The notes beneath the pieces are model-generated. The model was not told where the DNA came from and did no database searches. It saw only the letters and a list, made by a program, of their open reading frames with translations. DNA of 64,000 nt from Micromonospora tarapacensis (lineage in GTDB: Bacteria > Actinomycetota > Actinomycetes > Mycobacteriales > Micromonosporaceae): contig NZ_JAHCDI010000004.1 of the NCBI RefSeq assembly GCF_019697375.1, forward strand, positions 5,009,324 through 5,073,323, in the 5' to 3' direction. Made by a program: the position numbers and the translations under genes. Below, piece by piece: positions 42,141 through 50,412 of the stretch; positions within the stretch are counted from its first letter, which is position 1; every line of letters starts with the position of its first letter.

Positions 42141-43220
42141 CTACAGGTACATGCCGGTGCGGTGCTCACCCCGCCCCGGCTTGTCCCCCTCGCCGAAGAA
42201 GCGCTTGCCGCCGAACTCGCCGTGCAGGCGGTCGTCCAACTCGTCGGCGAGGCCGGTCATCACCTGCACCGCGAGCATCAGGTGGGTGGGCTGGAAGTTG
42301 CGGCCGAAGACCGGGATCGACGCCCACACGGTGTCGTCGGCACAGTAGAGACGCCCGATCGGCATCCGGTTGGTCAGCTCGGAGAGCTTCACGTAGAGCC
42401 GCTCGGTGGGCTCGACCTCGGTCAGCACGGGGGAGAAGACGTCGACCAGCGGCGGGTTGTCGCGAACCCGGACGAAGACCATCGCCGATCCGGCGCGGAT
42501 GTTGATGTCGCCGTCGGAGTCGACCTGGACGCGATCGGAGTCCGACTTGAGCATGGTCGAGACGACGGTCCGGACCCGCTCGGCCAACTCCAGCACCTCG
42601 GTGTCGGCGCCGGCCTCGTCGGCGGCGGCCAGCACCTTCTCCAACTCGGTGCCGATCTCCCGGCCCAGGCCGACCTCGCTGCGCGCGGTCCCCAACGCCT
42701 CGCCGGGCAGTGGCTCACCCTCGGCGTCCTCCATCACATAGACCAGGAAGGCCGGGTGCGGGGCGCCGTAGACGTCGCGCAGAGTACGTGAGACCAGCGC
42801 GGCCAACCGGGTGGCCTCGTCCATCGCGCAGTCCACCCCGAACTGGTCCCCCGAGCCCTCCACCACACCCGGCGGCGACCAGCCCAGCGCGACCATGTCG
42901 GCGACCGCCGCCCGGTCCAGCCGGTAGCCCGGCGGCAGCGTGGCGTTGCCCACCGCCCGTGCGGCGAGCCGGCCATCCGGCCCGACCTCAAGGTAGACGG
43001 AATAGACGGCGTCGTCGGTGCCGGAGGCGGTCGGGTCGAGGGTCAGCTCCACGTGTGCTCCCGCCGGCAAAGCGGACAGCCGGGCAGCCAACGCCCGGGC
43101 GAACTCCCGCCACGCGTGGGTCACCTTCGCCCGCAGATCGGCCGTGCTCGGCTCGTCGAGCAGGATCGACTCGTGGTGCGCCGGCGTGCCGGGCGGCGCC
43201 GAGGGGTGGTCTGCCGTCAT
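42141..43220 (-). CDS. TY-Chap/YbjN-type peptide-binding chaperone-like protein with GMYL tail
   Basis: A 359-residue cytosolic protein. The N-terminal half (about 30-170) is an alpha/beta domain with WREFARALAARLSALPAGAH and VYSVYLEVGPDGRLAARAVG; the C-terminal part (about 225-345) has a YbjN/T3SS-chaperone-like fold: VQVDSDGDINIRAGSAMVFV, VDVFSPVLTEVEPTERLYVK, LSELTNRMPIGRLYCADDTV and HLMLAVQVMTGLADELDDRL. This matches the actinobacterial 'YbjN peptide-binding chaperone' proteins. The C-terminus, after a Gly-rich linker, is GEHRTGMYL, strikingly similar to the Bpa end GEGHSTGQYL in this same window. ATG 43220 has GGAGG 6 bases upstream. Confidence 0.8.
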   Translation of the reverse strand: MTADHPSAPPGTPAHHESILLDEPSTADLRAKVTHAWREFARALAARLSALPAGAHVELTLDPTASGTDDAVYSVYLEVGPDGRLAARAVGNATLPPGYRLDRAAVADMVALGWSPPGVVEGSGDQFGVDCAMDEATRLAALVSRTLRDVYGAPHPAFLVYVMEDAEGEPLPGEALGTARSEVGLGREIGTELEKVLAAADEAGADTEVLELAERVRTVVSTMLKSDSDRVQVDSDGDINIRAGSAMVFVRVRDNPPLVDVFSPVLTEVEPTERLYVKLSELTNRMPIGRLYCADDTVWASIPVFGRNFQPTHLMLAVQVMTGLADELDDRLHGEFGGKRFFGEGDKPGRGEHRTGMYL

Positions 43221-43309
43221 GATCGCCTCCGTCCGTTCCGGTCACCCTACCCAGCCGCCCGTTGGGACGGATCGGCGCGGACCGTGATCGGACAACGACG
43301 CCGAGGCGG

Positions 43310-43567
43310 TCAACCGGTGCCGCGCTCACCACCCAGCTCGACCGGCCAGCTGCCGGCCAGCCCGGCGAGGCGAGCGGCCGTCGCGGCAGGATCCGCGCCC
43401 CGCCCGACGGCCAGGCCGAACAGGTACGCGGTGACCGGTGCGCCCGGTCGCAGCACCTGATGGGCCACGTCCCGGGCCAGATCCAGCACGGTCGGAACCG
43501 GGACCTGCGCCGGGTCGAGGCCCAGCTCCGCACAGGCCGCCGTGACCCAGTCGTCCATCACCGTCAT
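43310..43567 (-). CDS. DUF6457 family protein
   Basis: An 85-residue helical protein (MDDWVTAACAELGLDPAQVP, VLDLARDVAHQVLRPGAPV, TAYLFGLAVGRGADPAATAA) of the DUF6457 family. Its ATG overlaps the mobA stop by four bases (ATGA). In actinobacteria these proteins follow molybdenum-cofactor genes, and a role in cofactor or molybdoenzyme maturation is likely but unproven. Confidence 0.8.
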   Translation of the reverse strand: MTVMDDWVTAACAELGLDPAQVPVPTVLDLARDVAHQVLRPGAPVTAYLFGLAVGRGADPAATAARLAGLAGSWPVELGGERGTG

Positions 43568-44193
43568 CGCGCCCACTCCTCCGCCCGGCGTACATCACGC
43601 TCAGTGTCGCAGTCGAACCAGGGCTCCAGGCCGTCGCCGGTCCACCTCACCTCGCGTACGGCCAGGTTGGTGAGCAGTTCGCGCAGCGGCGCGCCGGCCA
43701 GTTCGCCGCGACGCCCGGCGAGTCGGTCGAGGGCCGTACGCAGGGCGTACGGTCGCCACACCCCGCACAACGTCTGCCGCCGCCCCGACCCGTCCACGAA
43801 ACACGCGCCGTCCACGCCCGTCCCCGAGCCGTGCCGGCCGGCCGCGTCGACGGGCTCGTCGTCGAGGTGACGCAGCAACTCGCGGACTGCGGACCGGTTC
43901 AGCAGCGGCAGATCGGCGGCGAGCAGGGCCACGGCCGGCACCTCGATGTCGAGCAGGGCGAGCCCGGCCGCAACGGCGGCGACCGGCCCGCCGCCCGGCG
44001 GCACCTCGCGGGTCAGCCGTACCCCGGCGAGCGCCGGCCCGGGACCGACCAGGATCCGGGGTGATGCGTCGGCGACCGCCGCAAGGACCCGCTCGCGCAT
44101 CGGAACGCCGCCGACGGGCAGCGCCGGCTTGTCCCGCCCGCCCATCCGGCTTCCCGCACCACCCGCGAGCACCACCGCCGCGTACGCCCTCAC
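43564..44193 (-). CDS. mobA: Molybdenum cofactor guanylyltransferase-like protein
   Basis: Cytosolic nucleotidyltransferase (209 residues) that attaches GMP to molybdopterin. N-terminal AAVVLAGGAGSRMGGRDKPA, LAADLPLLNRSAV (metal-binding aspartate) and EPWFDCDTERDVRRAEEW at the end are typical of MobA. GTG 44193 has TACCGT 6 bases upstream (leaderless). Related CTP-transferring MocA cannot be excluded on sequence alone. Confidence 0.87.
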   Translation of the reverse strand: MRAYAAVVLAGGAGSRMGGRDKPALPVGGVPMRERVLAAVADASPRILVGPGPALAGVRLTREVPPGGGPVAAVAAGLALLDIEVPAVALLAADLPLLNRSAVRELLRHLDDEPVDAAGRHGSGTGVDGACFVDGSGRRQTLCGVWRPYALRTALDRLAGRRGELAGAPLRELLTNLAVREVRWTGDGLEPWFDCDTERDVRRAEEWAR

Positions 44194-44798
44194 GGCGTCA
44201 CGGTAGCCGCCCGGCATCCTCCTCGGCCCGCGACCATGCGCTCCCGGCGAGCGGTGGGATGTGTGCTCCCCTGTCCCCGGCACGGGCGGGCAGGGTTTGG
44301 ATGGTGGTGTGCGCGCCCTGTCGAGCTGATGGCGCAGACGGATCGCGGCGGCTCACCGCCTCGACGGGTAGCTGGTTGCCGAGGGCAACTGGTCGCCGCG
44401 CGAGCGGCCGACCTCCGAACAGCCGAGTCGGACCGCCAACGTGTAGGGCCGAGTCGTGAACGGCAACGCCCCTGAACGGCAACGCCCGTAGATTGGCCAG
44501 TAGATCGTGGACGGCCACCCCGTGGACGGCCAGATCGCGAGGCGTTCGGCATGGGTAGCCGGCGCGTGGGCGGGCGCGAGGGCGAGAGCGCAAACGGTTC
44601 AGCTCGACAGGCGCCGGTGGGGAGATACTGACCTGGCGAGGGCCGGAACCCGGCCCAACGCCGGACCGGGCCGGGCGCGAGGTATTGCGCGGCGGCCAGG
44701 ATCGCGGCACATCCCGCGGGGCGGGGCCAGTCCCTCAGGGCGGAGGGGCATCCCGCGGGCGGGTGTGACGCGGCGGGGCGGCGGGGGAGGATGGCGGG
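44194..44798. other. 605-bp intergenic region with short tandem repeats
   Basis: No convincing gene on either strand; long open frames here have no domain and lack coherent codon use. It contains a 16-bp tandem (TGAACGGCAACGCCC at 44457-44471 and 44473-44487), a near-tandem GTGGACGGCCA (44507-44517 and 44522-44532) and a GC-rich end that provides the ribosome site of fdhD. It separates mobA from fdhD, transcribed away from each other, so promoters for both should lie here. Confidence 0.6.
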
Positions 44799-45653
44799 GT
44801 GGGACGGGCTAGTGATCGACGCGGCGTGCTGCGGGTGGACCTGGACGCGACGGAGGCCGGACGTCGCCGGGCACGGCGGCCGGACACCGTCGCCGCCGAG
44901 GAGCCGTTGGAGATCCGGGTCGGTCCGGCCGGGCCGGGCCGGCGGCGACCGCTGACCGTCACCATGCGTACCCCCGGTGCCGATCTCGACCTGGCCATCG
45001 GCTTCCTGTTCACCGAGGGTCTGATCCGTTCGACGGACGACGTGTCCACGGCTCAGCTGTGCGCCGGCACGGACACCCCGAACACCTACAACGTGGTCGA
45101 CGTGACCCTGGCGCCCGGCGTGCCGGACCCGGTCACCGACGCGACCCGGCACTTCCACACCACCAGCGCCTGCGGCGTGTGCGGCAAGGCGAGCATCGAC
45201 GCGGTGCGCACCCGGTCGCTCTTCGACGTCAGCGGCGACTCGCTGGCCGTGCCGGCGGAGCTGCTGGCCGAGCTGCCACAGCGGCTGCGGGCCGGGCAGC
45301 GAGGCTTCGACCGCACCGGCGGTCTGCACGCGGCGGGCCTGTTCACCGCCGGCGGCGAGCTGTTGGTGCTGCGCGAGGACGTGGGCCGGCACAACGCGGT
45401 GGACAAGGTGGTCGGCTGGGCGGTACGCGAGCGCCGGTTGCCGCTGACCGGCCATGTGCTGCTGGTCTCCGGCCGGGCCAGCTTCGAGCTGACCCAGAAG
45501 GCGTGGATGGCCGGTGTGCCGCTGCTCGCCGCGGTCTCGGCACCGAGCACGCTCGCGGTCGACGTGGCCACCGAGGCGGGGCTGACCCTCGTCGGCTTCC
45601 TGCGCGACCGGACGATGAACGTCTACACCGGCGAACACCGGGTGACCGGCTGA
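44799..45653 (+). CDS. fdhD: Formate dehydrogenase accessory sulfurtransferase
   Basis: Transfers sulfur to the molybdenum cofactor of formate dehydrogenase. The 284-residue chain has [20 protein letters not shown], the redox motif [12 protein letters not shown] (CxxC), [32 protein letters not shown] and [22 protein letters not shown] 44799 has GGGGAGG about 9 bases upstream. No formate dehydrogenase subunit gene is in the window. Converges with the DUF4192 gene. Confidence 0.93.
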   Translation: MGRASDRRGVLRVDLDATEAGRRRARRPDTVAAEEPLEIRVGPAGPGRRRPLTVTMRTPGADLDLAIGFLFTEGLIRSTDDVSTAQLCAGTDTPNTYNVVDVTLAPGVPDPVTDATRHFHTTSACGVCGKASIDAVRTRSLFDVSGDSLAVPAELLAELPQRLRAGQRGFDRTGGLHAAGLFTAGGELLVLREDVGRHNAVDKVVGWAVRERRLPLTGHVLLVSGRASFELTQKAWMAGVPLLAAVSAPSTLAVDVATEAGLTLVGFLRDRTMNVYTGEHRVTG

Positions 45654-45685
45654 AGCCACCGCCGACGTACAGGACTTGATGTTGT

Positions 45686-46723
45686 TCACCGCGATCGCCG
45701 CCGAGCGCGTCGCTTCGCCCGACGCCGGGCCCTGGGCAGGCCGGTCGCCGGCCAGCCGTCCAGCCTCGACGGGGGCACGCCCCGGCGGAGCAGGTCCTCC
45801 AGCAGCAGGGCGAGCGAGTAGTCGGGATGCTCGGTCAGCACCCGTTCCAGTGCCACGGCCGCCAGCGCGCCCTGCCCCGCGCGCCAGGCGGCGAACGCCA
45901 GCAGGGATCCCGGGGCGGCGATCAGCTCCGGCTCGGCCCGGCGCAGCACCTCCGCCCAGAACGCGGTGTCCTCGTCCCGACCGTCGGTGTGCTCCCAGGC
46001 GTGGTCGCGTACCGGGAGGTGGGTCAGGAGCAGGCACAGCCAGGCCAACTCGTCGTCGGTCAGCCGCTCACCGTCGCGGTGCCGCCCTCGGCTTGCCCGC
46101 AGGGCCGCCACCCCGGACGTCCGCAGTGCCCGCCCGCCGAGCAGGTCGGTGGAGGGTGCCGCCGCCAACAGGTCGGTGAGCCGTCGGTCCGCCCGTTCGG
46201 CGGCCTGCCGCATGGTCGCGCCGCCGGCCGGGGCGACCTGTGCGGCCAACGCCGCCCGGTCGGGCAACGCGACCTGGCCGGCGAAGACGGCCGCCGCCGG
46301 CACCGCGCTCGCCAGCGGGTCGTACGGCGTGCCCTCGGGCGGGCAGCACTCCGGCTGCGCGCAGACGTACGACCACCACCGCCCGTCGGTGACCCGCAGG
46401 GCGTCGAGGACGGTGAGCCCGGCGTCGGCCAGCGCGACCCGTATCGCGTCCACCGCCGGGGTCACCCGGGCCGCCGTGCCGTAGCCGATCACGGTGGCCG
46501 AGTCGGCGCCCTGCTGGGCGGTCACGGCGGCGATGTGCCCCGCCGGCTCGTGCGGATCGCCCTCGCCGGGCAGGTCACCGCGCGCGGCGAAGGTGATCCG
46601 CGAGCCGGACAGCGCCACCACCACGACGCTGTCGGCGGGATGGAAGCCGAGCAGGTACGGCACTGCGGCGATGAGGTCGGCGGGAGAGCGGACGGTGAGC
46701 CGGGGCAGGTCGGTCGAGTTCAT
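45686..46723 (-). CDS. DUF4192 family protein
   Basis: A 345-residue protein of the actinobacterial DUF4192 family: TVRSPADLIAAVPYLLGFHP, ADSVVVVALSGSRITFAARG and ATVIGYGTAARVTPAVDAIR in the N-terminal domain, then VTDGRWWSYVCAQPECCPPE, and a C-terminal helical part rich in alanine and leucine (SLLAFAAWRAGQGALAAVA). It ends in a very basic tail (ARRRAKRRARRRSR). Function unknown. ATG 46723 is the first start after a palindrome; longer readings pass through the palindrome and are not supported. Confidence 0.85.
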   Translation of the reverse strand: MNSTDLPRLTVRSPADLIAAVPYLLGFHPADSVVVVALSGSRITFAARGDLPGEGDPHEPAGHIAAVTAQQGADSATVIGYGTAARVTPAVDAIRVALADAGLTVLDALRVTDGRWWSYVCAQPECCPPEGTPYDPLASAVPAAAVFAGQVALPDRAALAAQVAPAGGATMRQAAERADRRLTDLLAAAPSTDLLGGRALRTSGVAALRASRGRHRDGERLTDDELAWLCLLLTHLPVRDHAWEHTDGRDEDTAFWAEVLRRAEPELIAAPGSLLAFAAWRAGQGALAAVALERVLTEHPDYSLALLLEDLLRRGVPPSRLDGWPATGLPRARRRAKRRARRRSR

Positions 46724-46762
46724 GCAGGCAGCCTGCGAGCCGACTGGTGCCCACCGCTGCCC

Positions 46763-46790
46763 CTGTGGACGACACGCCGGTCGTCCACAG
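46763..46790. promoter_or_regulatory. Palindrome containing two opposed DnaA-box-like sites
   Basis: CTGTGGACGA (46763-46772) and TCGTCCACAG (46781-46790) are perfect 10-bp arms with an 8-base loop. Each arm contains TCGTCCACA, one base from the actinobacterial DnaA box. It lies between the divergent DUF4192 and kinase genes, where a regulator of either would bind. Confidence 0.6.
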
Positions 46791-46874
46791 CTACTGACTG
46801 TATTTATGCAGCTCAGGCCCGATCGGACGGTCACCTCACGTCACCTGGCCGGCCGGAGGCGATACGTTGCGGGC

Positions 46875-47789
46875 ATGGACCTGGCGTATCTGCGGGCGCA
46901 TCCGGAGCACCTGCCGACCTTCCTGACCCACCAGCGGATCCGGGAGACGCCGGTGCCCGGCGGCAACATCTGCACGGCGTCCCGGCTGACCCTGGACGAC
47001 GGCCATTCGGTGTTCGCGAAGACCTGGCCGCAGGAGGCGGGGCGGCCCGTGCCGGAAAGCTTCTTCGCGACCGAGGCGACCGGGCTGCGGTGGCTGCGCG
47101 AGGCCGGCGCGGTGGCCGTACCGGAGGTGCTGGTGACGCTGCCCGACCTGCTCGCGCTGGAGTGGATCGATCCGGGCGAGCCGAGCGCGGCGGTCGCCGA
47201 GCGCTTCGGCCGGGAGTTGGCGGCCCTGCACCGGGCCGGCGCGCCGGCGTTCGGCGCACGGTGGCCGGGGTTCATCGGGGCGCTGCCGGCGGACAACACC
47301 CCCGACGACGGTCCCTGGGCGCAGTGGTTCGCCCAGGCGAGGTTGCTGCCGTACCTGCGCCGGTCGGTCGACAACGGCGCCCTGCGCGAGACCGACGTCG
47401 CCCTGGTCGAGCAGGTCGTGGCCCGGATCGACGAGTTCGGTGGCGACGAGCCGCCCGCCCGGATCCACGGCGACCTCTGGCCGGGCAACCTGCTGTGGGG
47501 CGACGACGGTCGGATCTGGCTGGTCGATCCGGCGGCGCACGGTGGGCACCGGGAGACCGACCTGGCGCAGTTGGCGCTCTTCGGCGGTCCGCCGTATCAC
47601 GAGCGGATCCTGGCGGCCTATCAGGAAAGCTGGCCGCTGGCCGGCGGCTGGCCGGCTCGGATGCCACTGCACCAGTTGCATCTGCTGCTCGTGCACACCG
47701 CCAACTTCGGCGCGGCCTACCGCGATTCGGTAACCAGGAGCGCCCGGGACGCCCTGAGCGGGGTCGGCCGCGCTACCGTCGACGGGTGA
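46875..47789 (+). CDS. Fructosamine-3-kinase family phosphotransferase
   Basis: A 304-residue kinase fold likely phosphorylating ketoamine sugars on glycated proteins or small molecules. The family pattern is RETPVPGGNICTASRLTLDD, VFAKTWPQEAG (ATP lysine), ALEWIDPGEPS, the catalytic ARIHGDLWPGNLLWGDDGRI and WLVDPAAHGGHRETDLAQLA. ATG 46875 has TACGTT 6 bases upstream (leaderless). Its stop overlaps the moaA start, so the two are coupled. Confidence 0.9.
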   Translation: MDLAYLRAHPEHLPTFLTHQRIRETPVPGGNICTASRLTLDDGHSVFAKTWPQEAGRPVPESFFATEATGLRWLREAGAVAVPEVLVTLPDLLALEWIDPGEPSAAVAERFGRELAALHRAGAPAFGARWPGFIGALPADNTPDDGPWAQWFAQARLLPYLRRSVDNGALRETDVALVEQVVARIDEFGGDEPPARIHGDLWPGNLLWGDDGRIWLVDPAAHGGHRETDLAQLALFGGPPYHERILAAYQESWPLAGGWPARMPLHQLHLLLVHTANFGAAYRDSVTRSARDALSGVGRATVDG

Positions 47790-48799
47790 CCTTCGCCCCG
47801 CCGACCGGCGGCGTCCTCGCCGACCGGTACGGCCGCGTCGCCCGGGACCTGCGGGTGTCCCTGACCGACAAGTGCAACCTGCGTTGCACCTACTGCATGC
47901 CCGCCGACGGACTGCCCTGGCTGGCCGGGCCGCAACTGCTGACCGACGACGAGGTGATCCGGCTGATCCGGGTCGCGGTGTGCCGGCTCGGGGTGGACGA
48001 GGTGCGGTTCACCGGGGGTGAGCCGCTCATCCGTCCCGGCCTGGTCGGCATCGTGGCGGCCGTCGCCGCGCTGGACCCGCGCCCCCGGATCTCGTTGACC
48101 ACCAACGGCATCGGCCTGGAGCGCCTCGCCCCGGCGTTGCGCGCCGCCGGTCTCGACCGGGTCAACGTCTCGCTGGACACGCTGGACCGCGAGCGTTTCA
48201 CCCGGCTCACCCGACGCGACCGGCTGCCCGACGTGCTGGCCGGCCTGGTCGGTGCGGCCGACGCCGGCCTCACCCCGGTCAAGGTCAACGCCGTGCTGAT
48301 GCGCGGCGTCAACGACGACGAGGCACCGGCGCTGCTCCGCTTCGCCCTCGACCACGGCTACGAGCTGCGGTTCATCGAGCAGATGCCGCTGGACGCCCAA
48401 CACGGGTGGGACCGGGCCGCCATGGTGACCGCCGAGGAGATCCTGGCCACACTGCGGGCCGCGTTCGACCTGAGCCCGGACCCGGCCGAACGCGGCGCGG
48501 CGCCCGCCGAGACCTGGCTGGTCTGCGGCGGCCCGGCCCGCGTGGGGGTGATCGGCACGGTCACCCGGCCCTTCTGCGGCGACTGCGACCGGACCCGGCT
48601 CACCGCCGACGGTCAGATCCGCAACTGCCTGTTCGCCACCGAGGAGTCGGACCTGCGCGGCGCGTTGCGGGCCGGGGCCGACGACGAGGAGCTGGCCCGG
48701 CGCTGGCAGGCGGCGACGCTGGGCAAGCGGGCCGGGCACGGCATCGACGATCCGTCCTTCCTGCAACCGTCCCGGCCGATGTCCGCCATCGGAGGTTGA
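47786..48799 (+). CDS. moaA: GTP 3',8-cyclase (radical SAM), molybdenum cofactor biosynthesis
   Basis: First enzyme of molybdopterin synthesis; 337 residues. The radical-SAM cluster is CNLRCTYCMP (CxxxCxxC), with FTGGEPLIRP and SLDTLDRERF; the C-terminal cluster is FCGDCDRTRLTADGQIRNCL, and the chain ends in the essential GG (SAIGG). GTG 47786 overlaps the preceding stop by four bases (GTGA) and also has TACCGT 6 bases before it, so it may be both coupled and independently transcribed. moaD follows after 2 bases. Confidence 0.96.
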   Translation: MTFAPPTGGVLADRYGRVARDLRVSLTDKCNLRCTYCMPADGLPWLAGPQLLTDDEVIRLIRVAVCRLGVDEVRFTGGEPLIRPGLVGIVAAVAALDPRPRISLTTNGIGLERLAPALRAAGLDRVNVSLDTLDRERFTRLTRRDRLPDVLAGLVGAADAGLTPVKVNAVLMRGVNDDEAPALLRFALDHGYELRFIEQMPLDAQHGWDRAAMVTAEEILATLRAAFDLSPDPAERGAAPAETWLVCGGPARVGVIGTVTRPFCGDCDRTRLTADGQIRNCLFATEESDLRGALRAGADDEELARRWQAATLGKRAGHGIDDPSFLQPSRPMSAIGG

Positions 48800-48801
48800 T
48801 C

Positions 48802-49050
48802 ATGACCACCGTCACCGTCCGCTACTTCGCCGGGGCGCGGGCCGCCGCCGGCCGGGCCGAGGAGACCTCCTCCGCCGGGCGGTCGCTGGACGAGCTGCTG
48901 ACGGAGCTGGCCGAGCGGCACGGTGAGCGGATGGTGCCCGTGTTGGCGGTGTCGAGTTTCCTGGTCGACGGCGTGACCTGTCATGATCGGCGGCAGCCGC
49001 TGCCGGCCGGGACGACGATCGACGTCCTGCCTCCCTTCGCCGGTGGCTGA
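48802..49050 (+). CDS. moaD: Molybdopterin synthase sulfur carrier subunit
   Basis: An 82-residue ubiquitin-like carrier: VTVRYFAGARAAAGRAEETS, LDELLTELAERHGERM, and a C-terminal FAGG diglycine that receives sulfur. GGAGG lies 6 bases before ATG 48802, inside the end of moaA, so the two are cotranslated. The partner subunit MoaE is encoded 12 kb away. Confidence 0.93.
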   Translation: MTTVTVRYFAGARAAAGRAEETSSAGRSLDELLTELAERHGERMVPVLAVSSFLVDGVTCHDRRQPLPAGTTIDVLPPFAGG

Positions 49051-49063
49051 GGGGGATCCACCT

Positions 49064-50365
49064 GTGTTCGCGGTACTCGGCTTCGTGGCCACCCTTGCCC
49101 TGGTCACCGGGCTCATCCATCTCTACCTGTGGAAGCGGCTGGTCAAGGACACCACGACGGCGGGGCGCTGGCGGCGGGCCGGCACGGTCACCTCGGTGGT
49201 GCTGGCGCTGCTCGTACCAGCGACCATGGTCGGCACCCAGGCCGGGATGTACTGGCTCGCCTGGCCCGGCTACCTCTGGCTCGCGCTGATGTTCTACCTG
49301 CTGGTGTTGCTCGTGGCGCTGGAAGTTCCGATGGTGGTGACGCGACTGGTGCTGCGCCGCCGGTCGGCGGTGGCCGCGCCGGAGCCGGTCCTGGTCGGCT
49401 CGCCCGGGCCGGCGCCGTCGACCGGTGGGCCGGCCGCGACCAATGGGCCGACGGCGACCGCTGGGCCGACGGCGACCGACGTCCCGGCCGACCCGCCGGC
49501 CGCCGGGGCGGTCGGTCCGGACCACGATCCGGGGCGGCGCCTGCTGCTCGCCCGGGGCGCCGCGATCTTCGCCGGACTCACCGCCACCGGGCTGGTCGGC
49601 TACGGTGTACGCACCGCGATGGGGCCGCCACAGCTGGACCGGGTGCAGATCCCGCTGGCCAAGCTGCCCCGCAGCATGGACGGCCTGCGCATCGCCACCG
49701 TCTCCGACATCCACATCGGGCCGCTGCGTGGCCGGGCGCACACCGAGCAGATCGTCGCCGCGATCAACCGTCTGGAGGTCGACATCGTCGCCGTGGTCGG
49801 TGACCTGGTCGACGGCACGGTGACCGAGTTGGGTGGGGCCGCGGCGCCGCTGCGTGGCCTGCGTTCCCGCCACGGCAGCTACTTCGTCACCGGCAACCAC
49901 GAGTACTACTCCGGCGTGGAGGAGTGGGTGACCGAGGTCGACCGGCTCGGCCTGCGGGTGCTCCAGAACCAGCGGCTGGAGATCGCCGCTCGCGGCGGCG
50001 TGCTCGACCTGGCCGGGGTCAACGACGTCTCCGCGGCGGGCAGCGGCGTCTCGGCGCCGCCGGACTACGGCGCCGCCCTGGGCGACCGGGATCCGTCCCG
50101 GCCGGTGGTGTTGCTCGCCCACCAGCCGGTGGCCGCGCTGGAGGCCGCGAAGTACGGCGTCGACCTGCAACTGTCCGGCCACACGCACGGCGGCCAGATG
50201 GTCCCCTTCAACCTGCTGGTCCAGCTGGAACAGCCGGTGGTCTCCGGGCTGGGTGAGGTGGACGGGACGAAGGTCTACGTCACCAACGGCGCCGGCTTCT
50301 GGGGCCCGCCGGTGCGGGTCGGCGCGGAGCCACAGATCACCCTCGTCGAGCTCCGCTCGGCATAG
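49064..50365 (+). CDS. Membrane metallophosphoesterase
   Basis: A 433-residue protein with four N-terminal helices, a Pro/Ala/Thr-rich linker (about 105-165), another membrane helix (RGAAIFAGLTATGLVGYGV) and a calcineurin-like phosphoesterase domain with all blocks: VSDIHIGPLRGR, VVGDLVDGTV, VTGNHEYYSG, LLAHQP and LSGHTHGGQMVPF. The domain should face outside, as in YkuE/YaeI-type enzymes; substrate not known. GTG 49064 has GGGGGA 7 bases upstream; GTG 49043 overlaps the moaD stop. Likely in the moaA-moaD operon. Confidence 0.88.
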   Translation: MFAVLGFVATLALVTGLIHLYLWKRLVKDTTTAGRWRRAGTVTSVVLALLVPATMVGTQAGMYWLAWPGYLWLALMFYLLVLLVALEVPMVVTRLVLRRRSAVAAPEPVLVGSPGPAPSTGGPAATNGPTATAGPTATDVPADPPAAGAVGPDHDPGRRLLLARGAAIFAGLTATGLVGYGVRTAMGPPQLDRVQIPLAKLPRSMDGLRIATVSDIHIGPLRGRAHTEQIVAAINRLEVDIVAVVGDLVDGTVTELGGAAAPLRGLRSRHGSYFVTGNHEYYSGVEEWVTEVDRLGLRVLQNQRLEIAARGGVLDLAGVNDVSAAGSGVSAPPDYGAALGDRDPSRPVVLLAHQPVAALEAAKYGVDLQLSGHTHGGQMVPFNLLVQLEQPVVSGLGEVDGTKVYVTNGAGFWGPPVRVGAEPQITLVELRSA

Positions 50366-50412
50366 CGCACCTCACCTTCAGCGCGTGGCGCCGCACGGGA
50401 GCACGGCCGGTC

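Noticed and set aside
44190..46037. Long open frame on the minus strand (615 codons) opposite mobA spacer and fdhD
   Set aside because: It is antisense to fdhD, has no domain, and is arginine/proline-rich as expected for a shadow frame in GC-rich DNA.
45827..47785. N-terminal 650 codons in frame with moaA
   Set aside because: Antisense to DUF4192 and out of frame with the kinase; MoaA itself begins at 47786 at its conserved start.
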